A stretch of DNA of 32,778 nt, taken from an uncultured beta proteobacterium. GTDB lineage: Bacteria; Pseudomonadota; Gammaproteobacteria; Burkholderiales; Burkholderiaceae_C. Below the pieces are notes generated by a model that had not been told where the DNA came from, made no database searches, and saw nothing but the letters and a program-made list of their open reading frames with translations. Positions 24,062 through 31,655 of the stretch are shown piece after piece. The stretch spans positions 1 through 32,778 of the forward strand of contig CAJAES010000020.1 in NCBI GenBank assembly GCA_903938815.1, written 5' to 3'. Made by a program: the position numbers and the translations under genes. Each line of letters opens with the position of its first letter. Position 1 is the stretch's first letter.

Positions 24062-24078
24062 AAACCATGCAGTTGACT

Positions 24079-24100
24079 ATGTGAACTGATCAGTTCACAT
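24079..24100. promoter_or_regulatory. Perfect 22-bp palindrome, operator candidate
   Basis: The half ATGTGAACTGA at 24079-24089 is followed at once by its exact reverse complement at 24090-24100. TTGACT at 24073-24078 abuts it and could be a -35, in which case the palindrome fills the -35/-10 spacer. That is where a TetR-type repressor would bind. The next gene, 112 bp downstream, encodes the fasciclin protein. No TetR gene is in the window. A perfect 22-bp palindrome is very unlikely by chance. Confidence 0.6.
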
Positions 24101-24211
24101 TTCGGTCTCGCCAGTAACGGCGTCGTATCTGCAGCGGGCCCTCGGGTTTCGCCGCAGGTGCGGCAGGCACGGTTACCGGTCTCCGATCCGTCAACCCAAG
24201 GAAGTATCCCC

Positions 24212-24664
24212 ATGAAGAAGCTCATCCTCGCCTCCGCCCTGGCCGCCTGTGCATTCGCCGCCCAGGCCAAGGACATCGTCGACACGGCTGTCGCCGCCGG
24301 CAACTTCAAGACCCTGGCCGTGGCGCTGCAGGCCGCCGGTCTGGTCGAGACCCTGAAGGGCAAGGGCCCGTTCACCGTGTTCGCGCCCACCGACGAAGCC
24401 TTCGCCAAGATCCCCAAGGACCAGCTCGACGCGCTGCTGAAGGACAAGGCCAAGCTGACGGCCGTGCTGACGTACCACGTGGTGCCGGGCAAGGTGATGG
24501 CCAAGGACGTCAAGGCCGGCATGGTCAAGACCGTCCAGGGCAGCTCGCTGACGATCTCCACGACGGGTGGCGTCAAGGTCGACGCCGCCAACGTGACCAA
24601 GACCGACATCGTGGCCGACAACGGCGTCATCCACGTGATCGACTCGGTCGTGCTGCCGAAGTAA
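24212..24664 (+). CDS. Secreted fasciclin (FAS1) domain protein
   Basis: This 150-residue exported protein has a signal peptide ([19 protein letters not shown], cut after AQA at 19). A single fasciclin domain fills the rest: [20 protein letters not shown], then [15 protein letters not shown] (the FAS1 H1 motif), [13 protein letters not shown], and near the end [13 protein letters not shown] (the H2 motif). FAS1 proteins act in adhesion or surface interactions; small bacterial ones have no agreed function. The ATG at 24212 has AAGGAAG seven bases upstream, so the longer frame is rejected. It stands alone between the palindrome upstream and a strong terminator downstream. Confidence 0.93.
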   Translation: MKKLILASALAACAFAAQAKDIVDTAVAAGNFKTLAVALQAAGLVETLKGKGPFTVFAPTDEAFAKIPKDQLDALLKDKAKLTAVLTYHVVPGKVMAKDVKAGMVKTVQGSSLTISTTGGVKVDAANVTKTDIVADNGVIHVIDSVVLPK

Positions 24665-24689
24665 TCCCGCTGCCGCGCCACTCCGGGCG

Positions 24690-26381
24690 TCAGTCGCGCC
24701 CCGGCACCTTCGCGGGTGCCGGGGCGTTTCTCAATTCCCGGCGCAGGATCTTGCCGATGGTGCTCTTGGGCAGCGGCTCGGTGCGGAACTCGATGATGCG
24801 CGGCATCTTGTAGCCCGTCAGGTGCTGCTTGCAGTGCGCGAGCAGTTCCGCCTCGGTCAGGTTGGGGTCCTGGCGCACCACCACCACCTTGACGGCTTCA
24901 CCGGAGCGCTCGTCGGGCACGCCGATCGCGCCGGCCTCCAGAACGCCCGGGTGCATGGTCAGGACGTCCTCGACCTCGTTCGGGAACACCTTGAAGCCCG
25001 ACACGACGATCATGTCCTTCTTGCGGTCGGTCAGGCGGATGCCACCGCGCTCGTCCATGATGCCCATGTCGCCCGTGCGCAGCCATCCGTCGGCCGTGAA
25101 GACCTCGGCCGTCTCGGCGGGCCGGTTCCAGTAGCCCTTCATCACCTGGGGCCCGCGCAGGCAGATCTCGCCCACCTGGCCCAGCTCCACGGGCTGGCCG
25201 GCATCGTCGAGGATGCCCACGTCCGTGCTGGGCAGCGGCACGCCGATCTGCCCGCTCCATTCCTGGATCGTCACCGGGTTGGCGATGGCCACGGGCGCCG
25301 TCTCCGTCAGGCCGTAGCCCTCCACCAGCGGAATGCCGGTGCGTTCCTTCCAGCGGTGCGCCACCACGTGCTGCACCGCCATGCCGCCGGCCACGGCGAG
25401 CTTCAGGCGGCTCAGGTCGACCTCGGCGAAGCCGGGCGCGTCGAGCAGCGCACGGAACAGCGTGTTCACGCCGATGATGGCGCTGAAGGGAACCTGCCGC
25501 AGCGTCTGCAGGAAGGCTGGCATGTCGCGCGGGTTGGCCACCAGCACCGTCTGCGCGCCCTTGGTGAAGAAGGACAGGCAGCCCGTCAACGCGAACACGT
25601 GGTACAGCGGCAGCGGGATGACGACCGTCTCCTCGCCGTCCTTCAGGTTCGGCAGCACCCACGCCGCCACCTGCAGCACGTTGGCGACCATGTTGCCGTG
25701 GGTGAGCATGGTGCCCTTGGCCACGCCGGTCGTGCCCCCCGTGTACTGCAGGAAGGCGAGGTCTTCGCGCGCCAGCGACACCTCGTCGGGCGGCTGGCGG
25801 CGGCCCGCGGCGAGCGCGCTGCGGAAGTCCACCGACCCGGGCAGCCGCCAGGGCGGCACCATCTTCTTCACGTGCTTCACGACGGCGTTGGTCAGAAGGC
25901 GCCTGAACGCCGGCAGCATGTCGCCCACCTGGGTCGTGACCACGGTGCGCAGCGGCGTCGACCCGATCACCTGCGCCAGGGTGTGCGCGAAGTTCTCGAC
26001 CACCACGATGGCCGTCGCGCCGGAGTCCTTGAGCTGGTGCTCGAGTTCGCGTGCCGTGTACAGCGGGTTGACGTTGACCACCACCATGCCCGCGCGCAGG
26101 ACGCCGAAGAGCGCCACCGGGTACTGCAGCAGGTTGGGCATCATCAGCGCGACGCGGTCGCCTCGCTTGAGCCCCGCCACTTTCTGCAGGTAGGCCGCGA
26201 AGGCGCGGCTGGCTTCGTCGAGTTGCCGGAAGCTCAGCACGGTGCCCATCGAGTTGTAGGCAGGCAGGTCGGCGAAGCGCCCGCAGCAGGACGTCAGCAC
26301 GTCCTTCAGCGAAGCGAACGCTCCGACATCGATCTCCGCCGGCACGCCGGCCGGATACTGGACGAGCCAAGGCTTGTGCAT
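24690..26381 (-). CDS. fadD: Long-chain acyl-CoA synthetase (FadD type)
   Basis: This cytoplasmic enzyme activates long-chain fatty acids to acyl-CoA with ATP, the entry step of beta-oxidation. The 563-residue protein has the AMP-binding motif YTGGTTGVAKG (213-223), GYGLTETAP, the GWLRTGDMG segment, KDMIVVSGFKVFPNEVED and the C-terminal catalytic lysine in PKSTIGKILRREL. Length matches E. coli FadD (561). I chose ATG 26381 (MHKPWLVQYP) because AAGGGA lies nine bases upstream; ATG 26390 would leave that site against the start. It follows the ABC exporter by 62 bp that holds two 5-bp hairpins. The last 12 codons also encode the neighbour's terminator stem. Confidence 0.93.
   Translation of the reverse strand: MHKPWLVQYPAGVPAEIDVGAFASLKDVLTSCCGRFADLPAYNSMGTVLSFRQLDEASRAFAAYLQKVAGLKRGDRVALMMPNLLQYPVALFGVLRAGMVVVNVNPLYTARELEHQLKDSGATAIVVVENFAHTLAQVIGSTPLRTVVTTQVGDMLPAFRRLLTNAVVKHVKKMVPPWRLPGSVDFRSALAAGRRQPPDEVSLAREDLAFLQYTGGTTGVAKGTMLTHGNMVANVLQVAAWVLPNLKDGEETVVIPLPLYHVFALTGCLSFFTKGAQTVLVANPRDMPAFLQTLRQVPFSAIIGVNTLFRALLDAPGFAEVDLSRLKLAVAGGMAVQHVVAHRWKERTGIPLVEGYGLTETAPVAIANPVTIQEWSGQIGVPLPSTDVGILDDAGQPVELGQVGEICLRGPQVMKGYWNRPAETAEVFTADGWLRTGDMGIMDERGGIRLTDRKKDMIVVSGFKVFPNEVEDVLTMHPGVLEAGAIGVPDERSGEAVKVVVVRQDPNLTEAELLAHCKQHLTGYKMPRIIEFRTEPLPKSTIGKILRRELRNAPAPAKVPGRD
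24697..24732 (+). terminator. Rho-independent terminator of the fasciclin gene
   Basis: CGCCCCGGCACC (24697-24708) pairs perfectly with GGTGCCGGGGCG (24715-24726) around a 6-base loop, TTCGCG, followed by TTTCTC. The stop of the fasciclin gene is 33 bp upstream. The whole stem lies inside the last codons of the convergent fadD gene (start of its coding end at 24690). On the minus strand no T-run follows, so it should act for the plus strand only. Confidence 0.8.
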
Positions 26382-26443
26382 CGCTTCCATTCCCTTCTGG
26401 CGGGAGAGGATCCCGCCTCGATGCGCGGCGGGCCTGAGCGAGC

Positions 26444-28276
26444 TCAGTCCTCGCCCAGAAAACCGCCGCTCTGGTGGGCCCACAGGCCGGCGTAGTGGCC
26501 GCCGAGCTTCAGCAGTTCGGCGTGCGAGCCCTGCTCGACGATGCGCCCGGCCTCCAGCACGACCAGGCGGTCCATGCGGGCGATGGTCGACAGCCGGTGC
26601 GCGATCGCGATCACCGTCTTGCCTTCCATCAGGTTCAGCAACTGGTCCTGGATGGCGATCTCGACCTCGCTGTCCAGCGCCGAGGTGGCTTCGTCCAGCA
26701 CCAGGATCGGCGCGTCCTTCAGGACCACGCGTGCGATCGAGATGCGCTGGCGCTGCCCGCCCGAGAGCTTGACGCCGCGCTCGCCCACCTGCGCGTCGTA
26801 GCCGGTGCGGCCCTTCCAGTCCTGCAGGCCGAGGATGAAGTCGTGCGCCTGTGCCTTCTTCGCCGCGGCCACGATCTCGTCCATCGTGGCGCCGGGTCGG
26901 CCGTAGCGGATGTTCTCGGCAATGGAACGGTGCAGCAGCGAGGTGTCCTGCGTCACCATGCCGATGGCCATGCGCAGGCTCTCCTGCGTCACGGTGCGGA
27001 TGTCCTGGCCGTCGATGCGGATCGCGCCCTGCTCCAGTTCATGGAAGCGCAGCAGCAGGTTCACGAGCGTGCTCTTGCCGGCGCCGGAGCGGCCCACCAG
27101 GCCCACGCGCTCGCCGGGGCGGATGTCGAGGTCGAAGTCCGACAGCACCTGGCGGCCGTCGGTGCGCCCGTAGGTGTAGGTGAGGTGCTCGAACCGGATG
27201 CCGCCCTGCGGTACGTCCAGGTCGCGTGCGCCGGGCGCGTCGACCAGCGAGTGCGGCACCGCGATGGTCTCCATGCCTTCCTGCACGACGCCGATGTTCT
27301 CGAAGATGCTGGTCACTTCCCAGCTCACCCAGCCGGCCACGTTGGCGATCGTCCAGGCCAGTGGCAGCGCGGTGGCCACGGTGCCTGCATCGATGACACC
27401 CTGCGCCCACAGCGTGACGCCGATGGCGCCGGTGCCCACCAGCAGCATGGCGTTGAGCATCGACAGCGTCGTCATGAAGCGCGTGATGAGCTTCATGTGC
27501 GCCGCGATGGCGTCGGTGTGCTCGTCGATCACCTCGCGCACGTAGGCGTCCTCGTCCTGCGCGCGGGCGAAGAGCTTGACGGTGAGGATGTTGGTGTAGC
27601 TGTCCACCACGCGCCCCATGACCTTGGAGCGCACTTCGCTGCTGATCTTGGAGAGGTCACGCACCTGCGGCACGAAGTGGCGCAGGAAGAACACGTAGCC
27701 GGTGAACCACAGCACGGTGGGGATGGCCAGCCGCCAGTCGCTGCTGCCCATCAGGAACAGCGCCGAGATGCCGTAGGCGATGATGTACCAGACGCCCCGG
27801 ATGCTCGAGACGACGCTCTCGCGCACGGCGTTGCTGGTCTGCATCACGCGGTTGGCGATGCGGCCCGCGAAGTCGTTCTGGAAGAAGGGCCAGCTCTGGC
27901 GCACCACGTGCCAGTGGCTCTGCCAGCGGATCAGGCTCGTGACGCCCGGCACGACGACGTTGTTGCGCACCACGCTGTCGGCCAGCAGCGCCAGCGGCCG
28001 GCCGAAGAGCACCAGCGCCGACATGCCCAGCAGCATGGGCAGCGCGCCCTGGACTGCGGCGGCGCGGTCGGTGCTTTCCATCAGCCGCACCAGGCGGCCG
28101 ATGAAGAGCGGGATCACGGTGTCGATGAGGGCCACGCACAGGCCGGTCACGAACAGCGTGGCGTACAGCCCGCGCGACTGCCGAACGAAGTGCCAGTAGA
28201 ACGCGAACAGGCCGACGGGCGGGGCGGTGCCGGGAACGGCGGTGGGGCGCAGGCGCGCCCAGGGCATGGCACGCAT
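26444..28276 (-). CDS. MsbA-like ABC exporter (fused permease and ATPase)
   Basis: This inner-membrane exporter half-transporter of 610 residues probably works as a homodimer. The N-terminal membrane domain (about 25-335) has roughly six segments, including YATLFVTGLCVALIDTVIPLF and FTGYVFFLRHFV. The ATPase domain has Walker A GRSGAGKST (395-403), Q-loop VTQDTSLLHRS, signature LSGGQ (504-508), Walker B ILVLDEA (524-530) and switch His560. Lipids or drugs are the usual substrates; the actual one cannot be told. It is 13 bp downstream of amgK, in the place where murU often stands in pseudomonads, and precedes fadD. An in-frame ATG at 28267 is an alternative start. Confidence 0.9.
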   Translation of the reverse strand: MRAMPWARLRPTAVPGTAPPVGLFAFYWHFVRQSRGLYATLFVTGLCVALIDTVIPLFIGRLVRLMESTDRAAAVQGALPMLLGMSALVLFGRPLALLADSVVRNNVVVPGVTSLIRWQSHWHVVRQSWPFFQNDFAGRIANRVMQTSNAVRESVVSSIRGVWYIIAYGISALFLMGSSDWRLAIPTVLWFTGYVFFLRHFVPQVRDLSKISSEVRSKVMGRVVDSYTNILTVKLFARAQDEDAYVREVIDEHTDAIAAHMKLITRFMTTLSMLNAMLLVGTGAIGVTLWAQGVIDAGTVATALPLAWTIANVAGWVSWEVTSIFENIGVVQEGMETIAVPHSLVDAPGARDLDVPQGGIRFEHLTYTYGRTDGRQVLSDFDLDIRPGERVGLVGRSGAGKSTLVNLLLRFHELEQGAIRIDGQDIRTVTQESLRMAIGMVTQDTSLLHRSIAENIRYGRPGATMDEIVAAAKKAQAHDFILGLQDWKGRTGYDAQVGERGVKLSGGQRQRISIARVVLKDAPILVLDEATSALDSEVEIAIQDQLLNLMEGKTVIAIAHRLSTIARMDRLVVLEAGRIVEQGSHAELLKLGGHYAGLWAHQSGGFLGED

Positions 28277-28289
28277 GGGTGTTCCGGTT

Positions 28290-29339
28290 CTAGAAGGTGA
28301 AGCCGCTCGCCACCGACTTGCCGCTCATCGGCTCCAGCAGGGGCAGCAGCGGGCGCAGCGGCCCGTAGCGGTTGGCCACGCGTGTGGCGTAGGAGAAGAA
28401 GCGCGGCAGGTCATCGGCGTATTTCGGCTTGCCGTCGCGGTGTTTCAGGCGGCAGAAGATGCCCAGCACCTTGAGGTGGCGCTGCAGCCCCATCCATTCC
28501 AGCGCGCGCCAGAACTCTCCGAAGTCATGACCCATCGTCTCGCCCAGCGGAATGCCGGCGCGGCGCGCCTGTTCCCACCAGCGCACGGCCCAGTCGATCT
28601 CGCGCGGCTCGTCCCAGGACAGGAAGGCGTCGCGCAGCATCGAGGCCACGTCGTAGGTGACGGGGCCGCGCACGGCGTCCTGGAAATCGAGGATGCCGGG
28701 GTTGGGGTCGGCGATCATCAGGTTGCGCGGCATCCAGTCGCGGTGCACCGTGACCTGCGGCTGCGCGAGCGCGCTGTCGATCAGTGCGCGGCTCACACGG
28801 TCCCAGGTAGCCTGCTGGGCGGGCGTCCAGGTGATGCCGAATTCGCGCTGCACGCACCACTCGGGGAAGAGCGCCAACTCGCGCGCCAGCAGGGCCTCGT
28901 CGTAGGCGGGCAGGTCCTCGTGGCCGACGTGCAGCTGGAAATGCACCAGCGCCTGCAGCGCCTCGCGCATCAGGCGGTCGGCCTCGGCGGGGCCTGCCTC
29001 GCGCAGGGCATCGAGATACAGCGTGCTGCCGAGGTCGGTGAGCAGCAGGAAGCCCTGTCCGGGGTCGTTCTCGAGCACCTGCGGCGCGTTCAGGCCGGCG
29101 CCTGCGATGCGGCCGGCCATGCGGACGAAGGGGCGCACGTCCTCGAGAGGCGGCGGCGCGTCCATCACGATCAGCGTTCCGGCGCGGCCCCGCACGCGGA
29201 AGTAGCGGCGGAAGCTGGCGTCGGCCGAGGCCGCGGCAAGGGTGTCGGACTGAAGCCCGTGCGCCGGCGCGATGCGGGCGAACCAGGTCAGGAAGGCTTC
29301 CCGACGTACGGCGTCGGCCCAGGGGATGTCAGGTGGCAT
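28290..29339 (-). CDS. amgK: N-acetylmuramate/N-acetylglucosamine kinase AmgK
   Basis: This cytoplasmic kinase phosphorylates the anomeric position of MurNAc/GlcNAc in cell-wall recycling, feeding UDP-MurNAc synthesis. The 349-residue protein belongs to the aminoglycoside phosphotransferase fold: nucleotide-binding ASFRRYFRV near residues 41-49, catalytic loop VHRDWMPRNLMI with Asp201 and Asn206, and metal-binding DFQD (218-221). The closest relatives by eye are the AmgK proteins found divergent from lptD-surA in pseudomonads and Burkholderiales, and this locus has that layout. The partner murU (the MurNAc-1-P uridylyltransferase) is not beside it. The ATG at 29339 is 18 bp from the lptD start and lacks a strong Shine-Dalgarno. 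Confidence 0.88.
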   Translation of the reverse strand: MPPDIPWADAVRREAFLTWFARIAPAHGLQSDTLAAASADASFRRYFRVRGRAGTLIVMDAPPPLEDVRPFVRMAGRIAGAGLNAPQVLENDPGQGFLLLTDLGSTLYLDALREAGPAEADRLMREALQALVHFQLHVGHEDLPAYDEALLARELALFPEWCVQREFGITWTPAQQATWDRVSRALIDSALAQPQVTVHRDWMPRNLMIADPNPGILDFQDAVRGPVTYDVASMLRDAFLSWDEPREIDWAVRWWEQARRAGIPLGETMGHDFGEFWRALEWMGLQRHLKVLGIFCRLKHRDGKPKYADDLPRFFSYATRVANRYGPLRPLLPLLEPMSGKSVASGFTF

Positions 29340-29357
29340 GGATAATCCATTCTACGA
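29340..29357. promoter_or_regulatory. 18-bp divergent gap with opposing -10-like hexamers
   Basis: The start codons of amgK and lptD are 18 bp apart. GATAAT (29341-29346, plus) and TAGAAT (29354-29349, minus) both resemble -10 boxes, one for each gene, and would start transcription within about five bases of the start codons. No Shine-Dalgarno precedes the lptD ATG and only a weak GGA the amgK ATG. Matching -35 boxes are poor. Leaderless transcripts are inferred, not shown. Confidence 0.35.
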
Positions 29358-31655
29358 ATGTCGGCCCCACGCCTTGCCATCTTCCGCTGGCTGCCGTTGG
29401 CCTGCACGCTGGCGGCGCGTCCGGCGGTCGCGGCTGAACCCGCACCCCCGTTGCCGATCACGCTGCAGGCCGACCGGCTGCTGAGCACGACCGACCGCGA
29501 AACCATCGCCGAAGGATCGGTGGAGTTGCGCCAGGGCGGCCTGCTCATCCGCGCCGACCGCCTCAGCTACAAGCCGCCCACCGACCGCGCCGCCGCGAGC
29601 GGGCAGGTGCTGATGCAGCGCGACGGCGCCACCTACCGCGGCACCGGGATCGATCTCGCGGTGCGCGACTTCAGCGGCTGGTTCGTGGCCCCCGAGTTCG
29701 ATTTCCCGCTGCTGGGCACGCGCGGGCAGGCATCGCGCATCGACTTTGCCAGCCGCACGCGGCTGACGGCGGCCGACGCCCGCTACACCAGCTGCCCGCG
29801 CCCCGAGGACGGCAGCGAGCCCGACTGGCAGCTGCAGGCGCGCAAGGTCACGCTCGACTTCGACGCCAACGAAGGCCTGGCCGAAGGCGCGCGCCTGCGG
29901 TTCCAGGGCGTCTCGATCCTCGCGCTGCCGCGCATGAGCTTCCCCATCACCGGCGCGCGCAAGTCCGGCTGGCTGCCGCCCACCGTGAACCTGGACAGCC
30001 GCAGCGGCTTCGAGCTGTCGGTGCCGTACTACTGGAACATCGCACCGAACCGCGACGCGACCATCGCGCCGCGGCTGATCACACGGCGCGGCCTGGGCGT
30101 GGAGACCGAGTTCCGCTATCTCGCGCCCGACTACGACGGCAGTGTCAACGCCGACCTCCTGCCCGACGACCGCCTGGCCGGCCGCACGCGCCATGCGCTG
30201 AGCCTGCAGCATCGCCAGGCCTTCGCCGGCGGCACGAACCTCACGCTGCAGGGCCGCCGTGTCTCCGACGACGCCTGGTGGAAGGACTTCGCGCGGCCGG
30301 ACAACGTGCTGACGTCTCGCCTGCTGCCGGCATCGGCCCTGCTGGAGCGGCCTCTGTCGTGGCACGGACTGAACCTCAGCACCTACGCGCAGGTCCAGCA
30401 CTGGCAGGTGCTGCAGGACCTGGACGCGCCCATCGTCGCGCCCTACGGACGCCGGCCGCGGCTGGGCCTCTCGGGTGACGGCGCCGCCGGGCCCCTGGAA
30501 CTGAGCTTCGAGACCGAGCTGAACCGCTTCGAGCGGCCCGACGACGACACCGCCGGCGATCGCACCGAAGGCTGGCGCTGGCACGCGGTGGGCCAGCTGG
30601 CCTGGCCGCTGCGCCAGGGCGGCCTGTCCATCGTGCCCCGGCTGTCGTTCAACGCGGCCTCGTACAAGACCGACGACCCCATGTCGGACGGCCACCGCAC
30701 GGCCTCGCGCCTGGTGCCGACGTTGTCGCTCGATGCCTCGCTGGAGTTCGAGCGCGACACCCAGCTGTGGTTCGGCCGCCCGCTGCGCCAGACGCTGGAG
30801 CCGCGCCTGCTGTGGGTGCGCACGCCCTATCGGCGGCAGGACACGCTGCCGAACTTCGATGCCTTCGGCAAGGACTTCAACCTCAGCTCGATCTACACGA
30901 CGAACGCCTTCTCGGGCATCGACCGTGTTTCCGACGCGCACGAGCTCACGGCCGGCGCCACCAGCCGCCTGATCGAGCCCGCCACAGGCGCCGAGCTGGC
31001 GCGGGTGGGCGTGGTGCAGCGCTTCCTGTTCCGCGACCAGCGCGTCGCGCCGCAAGCCGACGGCAGCGTCGACGGCCCCGCGCTGGAGCAGCGCTTCTCC
31101 GACATCCTGCTGCTGGGTTCCACCACGCTGCTGCCCCACTGGACGCTCGACGCCGCCATGCAGTACAGCCCGGACGCCGGCCGGCTTTCGCGGTCCATCC
31201 TCGGCGCCAGCTGGCAACCCGGCCCCTACCGGACCATCAACGCGCGCTACCGGCTGGCACGCGGTGTCAGCGAGCAGGTCGAGCTGGGCTGGCAGTGGCC
31301 GCTGTACACCGCGCCGGCGGTTACCGACGGCAAGGGCGGCGCCAGCGGCACGGGCAGCAGCTGCCGGGGCACCTGGTACGGCGTGGGCCGCATCAACTAC
31401 AGCCTGCGCGACAGCCGCGTCACCGATTCCCTGGTCGGCGCCGAGTACGACGCCGGTTGCTGGATCCTTCGCGTGGTGTCGGAACGGCTGTCCACGGGCC
31501 GCACCGAAGCCACCACGCGCCTGCTGCTGCAACTCGAGCTGGTGGGCCTCTCGCGCCTGGGTTCCAACCCCTTGCGGGTCTTGAAGGACAATATCCCCGG
31601 TTACCGCCTCCTGCGTGACGCTCGTGAAGAGCGCGACCCATCCACCGCCCCATGA
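29358..31655 (+). CDS. lptD: LPS-assembly outer-membrane protein LptD
   Basis: This outer-membrane beta-barrel places lipopolysaccharide at the cell surface together with LptE. The 765-residue protein has a signal peptide (likely cut after VAA near residue 25), an N-terminal OstA/LptA-like domain (ITLQADRLLSTTDRETIAEGSVELRQGG), and then the long barrel domain. Typical signs are WNIAPNRDATIAPRLITRRG and the Cys residues at about 146 (YTSCPRP) and in GTGSSCRGTW and DAGCW, which can form the disulfides of the family. The final segments include GLSRLGSNPLRVLKDNIPGY, the classical LptD ending. The ATG at 29358 is the first in frame. The stop overlaps the surA start (ATGA). Confidence 0.95.
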   Translation: MSAPRLAIFRWLPLACTLAARPAVAAEPAPPLPITLQADRLLSTTDRETIAEGSVELRQGGLLIRADRLSYKPPTDRAAASGQVLMQRDGATYRGTGIDLAVRDFSGWFVAPEFDFPLLGTRGQASRIDFASRTRLTAADARYTSCPRPEDGSEPDWQLQARKVTLDFDANEGLAEGARLRFQGVSILALPRMSFPITGARKSGWLPPTVNLDSRSGFELSVPYYWNIAPNRDATIAPRLITRRGLGVETEFRYLAPDYDGSVNADLLPDDRLAGRTRHALSLQHRQAFAGGTNLTLQGRRVSDDAWWKDFARPDNVLTSRLLPASALLERPLSWHGLNLSTYAQVQHWQVLQDLDAPIVAPYGRRPRLGLSGDGAAGPLELSFETELNRFERPDDDTAGDRTEGWRWHAVGQLAWPLRQGGLSIVPRLSFNAASYKTDDPMSDGHRTASRLVPTLSLDASLEFERDTQLWFGRPLRQTLEPRLLWVRTPYRRQDTLPNFDAFGKDFNLSSIYTTNAFSGIDRVSDAHELTAGATSRLIEPATGAELARVGVVQRFLFRDQRVAPQADGSVDGPALEQRFSDILLLGSTTLLPHWTLDAAMQYSPDAGRLSRSILGASWQPGPYRTINARYRLARGVSEQVELGWQWPLYTAPAVTDGKGGASGTGSSCRGTWYGVGRINYSLRDSRVTDSLVGAEYDAGCWILRVVSERLSTGRTEATTRLLLQLELVGLSRLGSNPLRVLKDNIPGYRLLRDAREERDPSTAP

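Noticed and set aside
26474..28300. A 608-codon open frame on the plus strand
   Set aside because: It is the complement of the ABC exporter, full of His, Asp and Arg runs, with no domain.
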